DNA of 64,000 nt from PLGF01 sp052139695. Its GTDB lineage: Bacteria; Verrucomicrobiota; Verrucomicrobiia; Limisphaerales; Palsa-1400. The DNA is taken from contig JBKQWF010000135.1 of assembly GCA_052139695.1 (NCBI GenBank), forward strand, positions 3,672-67,671, written 5' to 3'. Each line of letters begins with the position of its first letter. The first letter of the stretch is position 1. This document shows positions 44,503-52,589 of the stretch, piece after piece. A program made the position numbers and the translations under genes. A model generated the notes under the pieces. The model saw nothing but the letters and a program-made list of their open reading frames with translations, ran no database searches and had not been told where the DNA came from.

Positions 44503-45924
44503 GTGGACTACGAAGCTGTCATCGGGCTGGAAACACACGTCCAGCTCAAAACCAAATCGAAAATGTGGTGCGGTTGCGCCAACGAATTCGGCGCGCCTCC
44601 CAACACCCATGTCTGTCCGGTTTGCCTTGGCCTGCCCGGTGTCCTGCCGGTGGCCAATGAGGAAGCCTTGCGTTTGACGGCCCTGGCCGGGTTGCTCCTC
44701 AATTGCGATTTGCCGCCCGACGCCAAATTCGACCGGAAGAATTACTTCTATCCGGACATGCCGAAGAATTACCAGATTACGCAATACGACCGGCCGTCGG
44801 CCATCGGCGGACGGGTCGATTTCGAGCATGGCGGCGCGTTGGCGCATGTCCGCCTCACGCGCGCCCACCTGGAAGAGGACGTGGCGAAAAGTTTTCATTT
44901 TGACAAGAATAGCGGGATCGATTTCAACCGGGCGGGCGTGCCGCTCCTGGAAATCGTTTCCGAACCGGAGATTACCGGCGGGGAGATGGCCTACGAATAC
45001 CTCAACGCCCTCAAGGAAATTCTCATTTATGGCGCAGTCAGCGAAGCAGACATGGAAAAGGGAATGGTGCGCTGCGACGTCAACGTGAGCGTGCGCCCTC
45101 GCGGGGAGCAGGCCCTGGGCAAAAAGATTGAGATCAAAAACATGAACAGCTTCAGCGGCGTGCGACGGGCGCTGGAGTACGAGATTCCGCGGCAAATCGA
45201 GGTCTTGCAAAAAGGCGGGCAATTGACCCAGGAAACCCGGCGCTGGGATGACGTGGGCGGCATTACGGAAACCATGCGCAGCAAAGAAATGGCCCACGAC
45301 TACCGCTATTTCCCCGAACCGGACCTGATGCCGTTCCAACCGAACGCAGCGTGGCTGGAAGAAGTCCGCCGGCGAGTGGTCGAACTGCCCCTGGCCAAAA
45401 AACAGCGGTTCATGCGCGAATATCAGTTGCCCGCTTCGGATGCGCAAACTTTTGTCTGGGACCGCGCGTTGGGCGATTACTTTGAGGCGCTGGCCCGCAA
45501 GGCGAAGAATCCCAAGGCGGCGGCCAACTGGGTGATCAACAACCTGCGCGCGCAACTGGCCGCCACCGGCGGAACTTTGGCCGGCCTGAAATTCCCGCCT
45601 AAATATATACTTGACATTATGGAACTGGTGGAAAGCGGCAAAATCAGCAGCTCGGCCGCGCAAGTCGTCTTCGCGGAAATGTTCGCGGGCGGCGAAACCC
45701 CGCGCTCCATCGTGGAAAGTAAGGGGCTGGCACAAGTCAGTGATACCGGCGCGATTGAAGACCTTTGCCGGCAGGTCATCGCCGCCCACCCCGGCCCTGT
45801 GGCGGATTACAAATCCGGCAAGGCGGCGGCGCTGAATTTCCTCAAAGGCCAGGTCATGAAGTTGAGCAAAGGCAAAGCCAATCCCAGCGTCGCGGGTGAA
45901 ATCCTGCAACAAACGCTCAAATAA
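44503..45924 (+). CDS. gatB: Aspartyl/glutamyl-tRNA amidotransferase subunit B
   Basis: 473 residues, starting with GTG at 44503 (VDYEAVIGLETHVQL). It transamidates Glu-tRNAGln or Asp-tRNAAsn together with GatA and GatC. Strong motifs are CPVCLGLPGVLPVAN, FDRKNYFYPDMPKNYQI, INFNRAGVPLLEIVSEPEI-like (DFNRAGVPLLEIVS), VRCDVNVSVRPRGE and KEMAHDYRYFPEPDL. The C-terminal GatB/YqeY domain (AANWVINNLRA, then GEILQQTLK) is complete. gatA and gatC are not in this window. Confidence 0.97.
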   Translation: MDYEAVIGLETHVQLKTKSKMWCGCANEFGAPPNTHVCPVCLGLPGVLPVANEEALRLTALAGLLLNCDLPPDAKFDRKNYFYPDMPKNYQITQYDRPSAIGGRVDFEHGGALAHVRLTRAHLEEDVAKSFHFDKNSGIDFNRAGVPLLEIVSEPEITGGEMAYEYLNALKEILIYGAVSEADMEKGMVRCDVNVSVRPRGEQALGKKIEIKNMNSFSGVRRALEYEIPRQIEVLQKGGQLTQETRRWDDVGGITETMRSKEMAHDYRYFPEPDLMPFQPNAAWLEEVRRRVVELPLAKKQRFMREYQLPASDAQTFVWDRALGDYFEALARKAKNPKAAANWVINNLRAQLAATGGTLAGLKFPPKYILDIMELVESGKISSSAAQVVFAEMFAGGETPRSIVESKGLAQVSDTGAIEDLCRQVIAAHPGPVADYKSGKAAALNFLKGQVMKLSKGKANPSVAGEILQQTLK

Positions 45925-46166
45925 AGGCGCGGCTTGTTTCGGAGCCCCTAAGAGGAGAACAGGAAGCCTGGCAACCACAACACCAACGGTCAGTGTGGGA
46001 TTCGGGGTCATAGGTAGGCTCATCCGGCAGACCGACAATCACGATATTGCGCCCGCCCACTTTGGGCTATTTTCATGCAATCTTGTGGCTATGCTCGGTG
46101 CCCCCTGCTTTGGACCCACTTTCGCTCTTGACGCTCAATACCCTGTGGAGCTCAGTGCCAACATGT

Positions 46167-46958
46167 ATGAATACATTCGATAAGGTTTCCGGGCAATACC
46201 AGCAGAAGGCGCTGGTGCAGCAAGCCGCCGCTCAAAAGTTGCTTGCCCTTCTGAGCATCGAGGCGAATGACAACGTGCTGGATGTCGCCTGCGGCCCAGG
46301 GCACCTCACCCAGCAGATCAAGGCCATGACTCAAGGCCGGGCGGTCGGAACGGATATTTCTGGCGGGATGATCGACGAAGCCCAGACCAAGTATCCCGGC
46401 ATCGAGTTCAGGGAGCTGGCCGCCGAGAGCTTGGACTTCCAGGAGGACTTCGACGTCGTGTTCTGCAATTCTTCCTTCCAGTGGTTCACCCAACCAGGCA
46501 AAGCCGTGGCGGCGATGCATGCCGCTTTGCGATCGGGTGGAAAAATAGGCGTGTCCTGCCCGGCCACTGAGAACTGGTCAACCTGCTTCAAGAGCGTTGC
46601 GGCTGAGGCAGGGGCAAATGCGGATCTGTGCGCGACTTTTGCCCGCTGGAAATCCCCTTGGTTTTGGCTGCCGGACGAGCGGTCCTACCAGAATCTCTTC
46701 GAGAGCCACGGTTTTAGCACGATCCGGTGCCGGATCGAGTTGGAAGAAAAGCAGTATGATGCCGACCAGGCAGTCGCCGTTTTTGCGTCCGGTGCAGCCC
46801 AAGGATACACAGGAAAAGAGTTCTACGACGTCCCCATAGACGACGATTACGTCCGGCGATTCACCGACTGCATCCGGCTGGCGATGGAAAAACGGGCACG
46901 CGACGGAAAGGTCATCGTGGATTTCCGACGCCTCTATTACGTGGGAATCAAAGCGTGA
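46167..46958 (+). CDS. Class I SAM-dependent methyltransferase
   Basis: 263 residues from ATG 46167 (MNTFDKVSGQYQQK), the normal type of start for this family; a frame open from 46047 is unlikely. The SAM-binding core shows LDVACGPGHLTQQI (motif I), VGTDISGGMIDEAQ (motif II) and DVVFCNSSFQWF before the AALRSGGKIGVS strand. It resembles trans-aconitate or ubiquinone/menaquinone-type methyltransferases, but the substrate is unknown. There are no obvious operon partners. Confidence 0.88.
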   Translation: MNTFDKVSGQYQQKALVQQAAAQKLLALLSIEANDNVLDVACGPGHLTQQIKAMTQGRAVGTDISGGMIDEAQTKYPGIEFRELAAESLDFQEDFDVVFCNSSFQWFTQPGKAVAAMHAALRSGGKIGVSCPATENWSTCFKSVAAEAGANADLCATFARWKSPWFWLPDERSYQNLFESHGFSTIRCRIELEEKQYDADQAVAVFASGAAQGYTGKEFYDVPIDDDYVRRFTDCIRLAMEKRARDGKVIVDFRRLYYVGIKA

Positions 46959-46965
46959 ACGGACA

Positions 46966-47553
46966 TTAATTCTGACCCACGGGCAGCGCCATTGCAGCCT
47001 GGACCAGGCGCAAATCGTTAAGGTCAGACGCCGTCACATCAGCGGTATAGTTTCCGGCCACAGCTTCCGCTTCCAATAATTTTAGGATCTGACCTGTTCA
47101 TTGGAGATCCCCAACATGGCCGTCCGCAAAGGAGAAGACGGCGGCGTTGCCATGCCTGGCAGTCGGGTAGTTGTTCCAATGATTTGCCAATGGGTAACCA
47201 GTGCCCAGCATGCTTGGGATGACCCCAAAACTGCAATCATCAATTGTGTTCTCACATTCATCCACAAAGACGATTCTTCGCGCCGGCGTCGGCGAGGTCA
47301 TCGGCGAAAGTTTGTTTTGGACAGTGTAAACCCCCTGGACATCGTCAAGGACGGCAGCGATATCATAGCCGTTCAGATACGTATTCATCGAATAGCTTCT
47401 AACGGTCACAACAAAGCTCTTGGGATTGGGCCGTACGTCAGCCGGGCATTTGTAGATCGCCGTTGATTTACAGTATGAGTAAAGCGGCCCTTGCTCCAAT
47501 AGCATCCAATTCGTCGCCTCCGACGGACTAGAATTTGCGCTCGTTGGGGTCAA
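46966..47553 (-). pseudogene. 5'-truncated H-X9-DG type pilin-like gene with internal stop
   Basis: The frame from 47553 contains YKCPADVRPN, VRSYSMNTYLNG, IVFVDECENTIDD and RHGNAAVFSFADGHVGDLQ, the C-terminal pattern of the H-X9-DG class of pseudopilin-like proteins common in Planctomycetes and Verrucomicrobia. A TGA at 47100-47098 replaces the Trp (TGG) usually following FADGHV..., yet the same frame continues with TGQILKLLEAEAV and ends LVQAAMALPVGQN at 46966. The N-terminal pilin signal is missing. Truncated plus nonsense-mutated is the simplest reading. Confidence 0.65.
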
Positions 47554-47638
47554 ATCTAAACATTTTTACATTCTGGTCACGACAATTGGGGGTTTGCCGG
47601 GGCATGTGGGCCTGAGGTGACACTCTTGAACGGAATCG

Positions 47639-47893
47639 TCAGAGCTCTTGAACTGACTGCGGCTCATGAGGCACGACCGGCGTTGTTGGAGGAATGCAAG
47701 CTGGCGGAAAAGGCGTATTGCCAGCCGGCTTCGAACGCATTTTCGCCGTCCGGGGCCGATTCCGCCGCAGGTGCGGGGGCAGGTTCGCCTCGGCCCAATT
47801 AATGGTCTGCTGAATGTGTTGCCAGCGGGCGGCCGGATCATAGGCGGCTTCCCGTTTTCGCTCCTCCCGTTTCTTCAGGGCGTTCAGGTTCAT
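47639..47893 (-). CDS. Small uncharacterised protein with basic helical N-terminus
   Basis: 84 residues beginning MNLNALKKREERKREAAYDP, then ARWQHIQQTINWAEANLPPH and a Pro-rich tail. The charged helical start would suit a nucleic-acid or protein-binding role. Its ATG overlaps the stop of the gene before it by 4 bp (ATGA), so the two form a pair. I do not recognise a family, though similar small ORFs are familiar from Verrucomicrobia. Confidence 0.55.
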   Translation of the reverse strand: MNLNALKKREERKREAAYDPAARWQHIQQTINWAEANLPPHLRRNRPRTAKMRSKPAGNTPFPPACIPPTTPVVPHEPQSVQEL

Positions 47894-48144
47894 GGGTCAA
47901 CCCCTTTGTTTTGGCGAATGGCCTCCCGGAGCACTTGGATTCGCCGCTCCTTTCTTTCTTCGACCGGCAAAGCTTCCTGACACGCCAGCATGTCCTCGTC
48001 CGCACGGCTCGCCTGCCATAAGGGCAAATCGAATTGCGCTCGGTCCTCACAGCAGCCTAACGTAAACCCCGCCGCATTCAAACGCCAAACCGCGCACCGG
48101 CAATCACGTCTCACATTTATAATCCGTGAGGCAGAATCTGCCAT
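47890..48144 (-). CDS. Small uncharacterised protein, first gene of a pair
   Basis: 84 residues. After a Cys-containing region (LNAAGFTLGCCEDRAQF) comes ASRADEDMLACQEALPVEERKERRIQVLREAIRQNKG, a likely helical tail. The overlap of its stop with the next ATG suggests an operon of two small genes. No family is assigned; the true N-terminus is uncertain. Confidence 0.45.
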   Translation of the reverse strand: MADSASRIINVRRDCRCAVWRLNAAGFTLGCCEDRAQFDLPLWQASRADEDMLACQEALPVEERKERRIQVLREAIRQNKGVDP

Positions 48145-48209
48145 TGGGGTTAGACGCGTGCGAGCATTTGGTCAGGATAATTGAACACCAAGAATTCGGA
48201 ATGAAAAAG

Positions 48210-48689
48210 TCATGGGTGCTGCTGCCGTTTCTGAATCTCCCTCAGTTGTCGAACGCTAACCCTGTCGTGGTCCCGGTTCATCGCCTCTTTGGCACGAATC
48301 AAGGACTCGAGGTCGAGGATTCTGCAAGGTCCAAAAGGGAGTTCGATCTGAATGCTGTGGGACAAGACTTCGTTGAAGCCGCCCAAGCCGAGGATTTCCC
48401 CGAGGCAATCAAGCGGCCCGAGGTCCGTGCGCAAATACAGGTTCTTCAATCGCGTGCATTCATCCGCTGTCAGATCAAACGGCAAATCCGGCCTCGAACG
48501 ATGTATGGGGTGCAGATCAGCCACCGCGGTTTGGATACGCCTGAGGTTCGGTTCGTCGAACCTGCAGCATATATCCACGTCGCGCGTCAGCAGAGTTACA
48601 CCATGTGCGGCGGCAGCGAATCCTCCAACCAAAACGAAGTCCACGTGCGCGTCAATCAGTCTGCGGGTCAATTCAGTCAGATTTTGCAT
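48210..48689 (-). CDS. Minimal nucleotidyltransferase (MNT-like)
   Basis: 159 residues from ATG 48689 (MQNLTELTRRLIDAHVDF). The core FVLVGGFAAAAHGVTLLTRDVDI carries GG and the D-x-D pair (RDVDICCRF) expected of nucleotidyltransferases of the DNA polymerase beta-like superfamily, here of the single-domain type often paired with a small partner. The start overlaps the upstream small gene by 17 bp, which implies coupled expression. In MNT-type toxin-antitoxin systems the enzyme modifies the partner or RNA; this role is inferred. Confidence 0.75.
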   Translation of the reverse strand: MQNLTELTRRLIDAHVDFVLVGGFAAAAHGVTLLTRDVDICCRFDEPNLRRIQTAVADLHPIHRSRPDLPFDLTADECTRLKNLYLRTDLGPLDCLGEILGLGGFNEVLSHSIQIELPFGPCRILDLESLIRAKEAMNRDHDRVSVRQLREIQKRQQHP

Positions 48690-48864
48690 GGCGTTCCTGC
48701 ATGGCGGCACCGAGGGTGTCGGCAAAATTGACGGCATCGTCGTTGGCTTGCATCCGCTCCCAAGGTGTCATGGCAAGGCTGTCCTCCAGAAGCGAAAAGT
48801 CCACGTCAGCGGCCGTAACATCTGGCTTCGCTTTCTTTTCGTCCGATTCAGCTACGTTGCTCAT
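48673..48864 (-). CDS. Small partner of the MNT-like gene (antitoxin-like)
   Basis: 63 residues: MSNVAESDEKKAKPDVTAAD, then VDFSLLEDSLAMTPWERMQ and ANDDAVNFADTLGAAM. Acidic start, single predicted helix pair, no known domain. It ends inside the next gene (17-bp overlap), the classical layout of a two-gene module. Confidence 0.55.
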   Translation of the reverse strand: MSNVAESDEKKAKPDVTAADVDFSLLEDSLAMTPWERMQANDDAVNFADTLGAAMQERHAKSD

Positions 48865-49050
48865 TTCCTTAACGTCTTGCGGACAATATAAGCCATGGCC
48901 TAAGTATGCGTGATGGCGGCAGTCCGCGCAAGCCGGCAGCCCGGCGCACCCTCGCGCGCGTGCGGCCCATTAGTTCAGGGGCGTCGGCAAGGTCCGTGCT
49001 TTTGCAATGGTCTTTGCCGTGATTTCTCCGCATTCTCCGCCTCAGAAACT

Positions 49051-49605
49051 ATGAAAAAACTCATCCTCTTCCTGGCCTTGAGCGCCGCCGGCGCCGCGCA
49101 GGCGCAATCGACCAACGCTCCCCTCACCTATTTTGAAGCCTATAGCGCGGTGGCCGACGCGCCTTTGGTCAAAGGCATGTCGAGCATTGGCGTATTAAAT
49201 AATCAGATTACCTATCCGGTCGAGGTCCGGGCGGAACGGCTAACCAACCTGCAAACGACCAACACCCTCTATGCCGTCTCCCTCCGCACCCGTGTCGCCG
49301 CCCGCCAATTGCTGGTCGATTATATCGATTATGACGAACTCGATGGCATCATCCGCGGCATCCAGTGGATTTCGCAAGCCGGCCATTCCGCCTCGCCGAT
49401 GGATAACTTTGAAGCCATTTACCGCACCCGTTGCGGATGGACTGTCTATAAAGTTTCCAACGCCGGAAAATTCACGATCGCGATGAAATCCGGCGACCCG
49501 GCGGTGGGGCGCAATCAGATGGCACCCTTTGTCCTCGACGACTTGGGCAGGTACTTGACCGCCGCCAAAGCCAAGATTGACTCCGTCGCCGCCAGCGGGC
49601 AGTAG
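49051..49605 (+). CDS. Exported protein of unknown function
   Basis: 184 residues from ATG 49051, with a signal peptide (LILFLALSAAGAAQAQ). The middle carries YFEAYSAVADAPLVKGMSSIG and VRAERLTNLQTTNTLYAVSLRT. A longer frame from 48910 is discarded because it would bury the signal peptide. There is a possible weak similarity to periplasmic beta-rich proteins, with no recognised domain. It lies upstream of pgsA. Confidence 0.65.
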   Translation: MKKLILFLALSAAGAAQAQSTNAPLTYFEAYSAVADAPLVKGMSSIGVLNNQITYPVEVRAERLTNLQTTNTLYAVSLRTRVAARQLLVDYIDYDELDGIIRGIQWISQAGHSASPMDNFEAIYRTRCGWTVYKVSNAGKFTIAMKSGDPAVGRNQMAPFVLDDLGRYLTAAKAKIDSVAASGQ

Positions 49606-49697
49606 CCCCGCCCGCGGCAGAGCCTTGGCGGTATCTTAAGGAATTCCTTTGCTTCGCGAGGGCATTCTGTCTCAATATTGTTGGCAGTCGAAGCCGA

Positions 49698-50285
49698 ATG
49701 AACGTTCCGAACAAGTTGACCATCTCCAGATTTCTACTCACGGGAGCGTTCTTGGCCGTGATCTTCATCCGGGCGCGGTTCTACGCCCCGCTCTCCCTCC
49801 TGCTCTTTATTGCCGCCAGTCTCACCGATTATTTTGATGGAAAAATCGCGCGGCGCGATAATTTGATCACTAATTTTGGCATTCTCATGGACCCGCTGGC
49901 CGACAAAATTCTGGTCTGCTCGGCCTTCATCGCCTTCGTCGGCGAAGGATGGATGCCAGCCTGGATGGTCGTCATCGTGGTGGCCCGCGAATTAGCCATC
50001 ACCGGGTTGAGATTGCTGGCCGCGTCGCGCAACCTCGTGCTGGGGGCCGAACGGTTCGGCAAACACAAAACCATTTCGCAAATCGTCGCGATCATTTCGG
50101 TGCTGGTTTTGCATAGTTATAAGCAGGCTGGGGCGGTGGGCGATCTCTTTGGGCTGCCCCTCTTTGGAGAACCTTGGGTCATTTGGTTTACAGCCTTTTC
50201 CATCCGGGTGGCGGTATTACTGACATTCACTTCCGGAGTGATTTACCTCTGGCGCAATCGCGCGCTTTACATGCGGGATTTATGA
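49698..50285 (+). CDS. pgsA: CDP-diacylglycerol-glycerol-3-phosphate phosphatidyltransferase
   Basis: 195 residues. The CDP-alcohol phosphatidyltransferase motif is complete: DYFDGKIARRDNLITNFGILMDPLADK, of the form D-x2-DG-x2-AR-x8-G-x3-D-x3-D, for two metal ions. Membrane helices flank it (LLLFIAASLTDYF, WMVVIVVARELAIT). It makes phosphatidylglycerol phosphate from CDP-DAG. pgpA overlaps its stop by 4 bp, so both steps of phosphatidylglycerol synthesis are expressed together. Confidence 0.95.
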   Translation: MNVPNKLTISRFLLTGAFLAVIFIRARFYAPLSLLLFIAASLTDYFDGKIARRDNLITNFGILMDPLADKILVCSAFIAFVGEGWMPAWMVVIVVARELAITGLRLLAASRNLVLGAERFGKHKTISQIVAIISVLVLHSYKQAGAVGDLFGLPLFGEPWVIWFTAFSIRVAVLLTFTSGVIYLWRNRALYMRDL

Positions 50286-50776
50286 AAGTCTGGATCGCCC
50301 AGGGCTTCGGCGTGGGCCGCGTCGGAGTGGCCCCGGGAACCTTTGGCTCCCTCGTGGGATTGCTGTGGTTTGCCCTGCTTTTGACCTTGCGCTCCTGGCC
50401 GCTCTTCCTCGCCGCCAACGCTGCCGCCATTGCCCTTTCCATCTGGTTGTGCGGGGAAGCGGAAAGGGCCTTAAAAAAGACGGACCCTGGATGCGTCGTC
50501 CTGGACGAGATTATTGCCATCCCCCTCTGCTTCAGCGGCTGGCTGGCGGCCATTTATCTGCGGGAAGATCGCTGGCCGGATGCGGGATATTTTTGCGCGC
50601 ACTGGGCATCCTCAGTCGGAGTTTTCGTTCTGTTCCGGCTTTTCGACGTCCTCAAACCCTGGCCGGTGCGCCAAAGCCAAAGCCTGTCTGGCGGCTGGGG
50701 AGTCACGGTGGACGACGTCCTCGCGGCCGTTTATGTCAATCTCGTCGTCCTGGCCGTGATGAAGCTGGGGTATTAG
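50282..50776 (+). CDS. pgpA: Phosphatidylglycerophosphatase A
   Basis: 164 residues from ATG 50282, overlapping the pgsA stop (ATGA). Signature elements: GFGVGRVGVAPGTFGSLVG at the start, ALKKTDPGCVVLDEIIAIPLC for the metal site, and KPWPVRQSQSLSGGWGVTVDDVLAAVY near the end. PgpA dephosphorylates phosphatidylglycerol phosphate, the product of the preceding enzyme. It converges with ruvC. Confidence 0.95.
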   Translation: MKVWIAQGFGVGRVGVAPGTFGSLVGLLWFALLLTLRSWPLFLAANAAAIALSIWLCGEAERALKKTDPGCVVLDEIIAIPLCFSGWLAAIYLREDRWPDAGYFCAHWASSVGVFVLFRLFDVLKPWPVRQSQSLSGGWGVTVDDVLAAVYVNLVVLAVMKLGY

Positions 50777-51375
50777 ATCCGCTTCGATCTTCCCAAAGTG
50801 TAGCGGTTCGATTCCTGGATGTGGGCCAGGGCGACGGCCAGGGCATCGGCGGCGTCGGGCGCGGGCGTTTCGGAAAGCCGCAAAAGCCGTTGCACCATTT
50901 TAGCGACCGCGAGTTTTTGCGCCGCGCCATAGCCGACGATGGCTTGTTTGATCTTGCGCGGGGAGATTTCATAAACCTCCAGTCCCGCTTCTCCGAGAAC
51001 CGCGAGCGCCGCGCCGCGCGCCTGGCCCATGATCAACGCCGTTTGCAGGTTTTGCGCGAAAAACAGGCCTTCAATGGCGCAAGCGGTGGGATGGTGCAGC
51101 CGGATAATCTCCCGCAAAGTTTGCGCAATTTTGGCCAAACAGCGGGAATGCTCCCAATTGGCCGGACACGAAATCGTGCCGTGCGCCAATGCGCGGTGCG
51201 CGGGCTTGCCGGCCTGGATCACGCCGTAGCCAGTGCCCCGCAAGGAAGGGTCAATCCCCAGGACCACGCCAGCCGCCACGGAAGAAGTAATGGTGGTAAA
51301 GACAGGAACTGGCGCGGGCTTCCGCCCGGCCACTCTCGCCTGGAGTTGTTCAAATTGCCTGGACGTGATGGCCAT
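50773..51375 (-). CDS. ruvC: Crossover junction endodeoxyribonuclease RuvC
   Basis: 200 residues from ATG 51375 (MAITSRQFEQLQARVAGRK), with an unusual 35-residue N-terminal extension before GIDPSLRGTGYGVI. The active-site acidic residues are seen in GIDPS, IEGLFFAQN and DAADALAVALAH, as in RNase-H-like RuvC, the Holliday-junction resolvase. It converges with pgpA and lies 19 bp from the stop of the UreF-like gene. ruvA and ruvB are not in this window. Confidence 0.94.
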   Translation of the reverse strand: MAITSRQFEQLQARVAGRKPAPVPVFTTITSSVAAGVVLGIDPSLRGTGYGVIQAGKPAHRALAHGTISCPANWEHSRCLAKIAQTLREIIRLHHPTACAIEGLFFAQNLQTALIMGQARGAALAVLGEAGLEVYEISPRKIKQAIVGYGAAQKLAVAKMVQRLLRLSETPAPDAADALAVALAHIQESNRYTLGRSKRI

Positions 51376-51394
51376 GCGGCAGGATAAGGGAAAA

Positions 51395-52069
51395 CTATTC
51401 CCGAACCGAGACCCGATTCTCGATGGTTGCCAGGCTGGCGGCAACAGCCGCGAACATCTGCCCGGTCAAATCCTCCAAGAGCCTTGATAAGCCGGGTTCA
51501 ATCGTCTCATCGGCAGCCGCTCCCGCCAGGCTGGCCAGTGCTTCCTGCCCGTAGAAAAGCAGCCCTTGGCGCAAGGGGACGGAATACACCGCCAAGGTCA
51601 CCCCGTACACCAGGGTGTGCCACCCGTGGGCTTGGCCGGACTCGACGGCTTTCAGGTAGCGCTGCACCAAACGGTCATCGCGCAACGGGCGCATCCGCAT
51701 CAGCTGGCTGCGACCCACTTGCTGGCTCGGTCCAGCAAACGGTGTTTGCCGCAGGGGGGCGCCCAGGCGCTGGTCTTGCAGGATCAGTTCCCGGATTTCC
51801 CCGCGCGCCGCGTGGCCGCAAGCTTCGGCTATAGCCGGCAGCTCCAGGGGCAGCAGAATTTGCTCCAGATAGTTCTTTAAGAATACTTCCGGAGAGCGGG
51901 ACTTTGTCGCGGCCGAACTGGTTAAAGTTCCGCGGGATGTGATGCCGCCGATAGGTACGCCGACCTGCCGTAAAAGGGCGGAGAATTCGCCCAGCAGATT
52001 CTCTGCTTCACTTCTCGCAGCCGGCGACCCTGTCAGGACTGGCTGCGGTCTCTTTTCGATTGGCCTCAC
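51395..52069 (-). CDS. UreF-like protein without urease genes
   Basis: 224 residues. The central LKNYLEQILLPLELPAIAEAC and the ending VYGVTLAVYSVPLRQGLLFYGQEALASLAGAAADETIEPG follow the layout of urease accessory factor UreF (helical, with the LFYGQ-like region near the end). UreF helps load nickel in urease, but no ure genes are near. The gene is followed directly by ruvC, 19 bp away. It may be a divergent UreF or a repurposed relative; I am not certain. Confidence 0.65.
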   Translation of the reverse strand: MRPIEKRPQPVLTGSPAARSEAENLLGEFSALLRQVGVPIGGITSRGTLTSSAATKSRSPEVFLKNYLEQILLPLELPAIAEACGHAARGEIRELILQDQRLGAPLRQTPFAGPSQQVGRSQLMRMRPLRDDRLVQRYLKAVESGQAHGWHTLVYGVTLAVYSVPLRQGLLFYGQEALASLAGAAADETIEPGLSRLLEDLTGQMFAAVAASLATIENRVSVRE

Positions 52070-52280
52070 ACAACTCAGACATTGCTTTTCCCCAAGCCGC
52101 CTTTACCCAGCTCGGGCTTACCACTTTTAGGCTACAACGGCCTGTGGCGTCCAGTTGTAAAAGTGCAATTTCCCTAATTATTTAAGTTGCTTTTGCGCCG
52201 GAATTGCTTCGGTTTTCCGCCTTTTTTTTGCCCGCAACTCGGTCTGGCGCCCGGCCTGGAAACCGCTATAATGAGCGACC

Positions 52281-52583
52281 ATGAGCGTCAATCGACACTG
52301 CCACAATTGTGGCTGGGAGTGGACGTTGCCCGGTTTTCCCGGGCGCGGCGATACCTGCCACCGCTGCAACGCGGACCTGCGCGTTTGCCTCAACTGCCTG
52401 AGCTACGATCCCAAGGTGGCCTATCAATGCCGCGATCGGCGCGCCGACCCGGTGATGGAAAAAGGCGCGGGAAATTTCTGCGAATATTTTGATTTTGCCA
52501 AGCGCGCCTTCGTGCCGAAGCAGGAAAAGAACACGCGCGAAACCGCCGCCCGGGAGCAATTAAAGAAGCTGCTGGGCGAGTAA
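52281..52583 (+). CDS. Cysteine-rich zinc-ribbon-like protein
   Basis: 100 residues with three CxxC knuckles: C7/C10 (CHNC), C26/C29 (CHRC), C36/C39 (CLNC), plus C50 and C67 in NFCEYF. The LRVCLNCLSYD and CRDRRADPV segments suggest a compact zinc-binding protein. Its charged C-terminal helix (EKNTRETAAREQLKKLLGE) may bind a partner. A role in regulation or RNA handling is possible but unproven. Confidence 0.75.
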   Translation: MSVNRHCHNCGWEWTLPGFPGRGDTCHRCNADLRVCLNCLSYDPKVAYQCRDRRADPVMEKGAGNFCEYFDFAKRAFVPKQEKNTRETAAREQLKKLLGE

Positions 52584-52589
52584 TATCGC

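Noticed and set aside
44278..46038. 586-codon reverse frame opposite gatB
   Set aside because: Antisense shadow of gatB and the glgP end; no domain recognised.
47098..47100. Recoding of TGA as Trp
   Set aside because: TGA ends gatB-neighbour and other intact genes normally; a nonsense mutation in a truncated gene is simpler.
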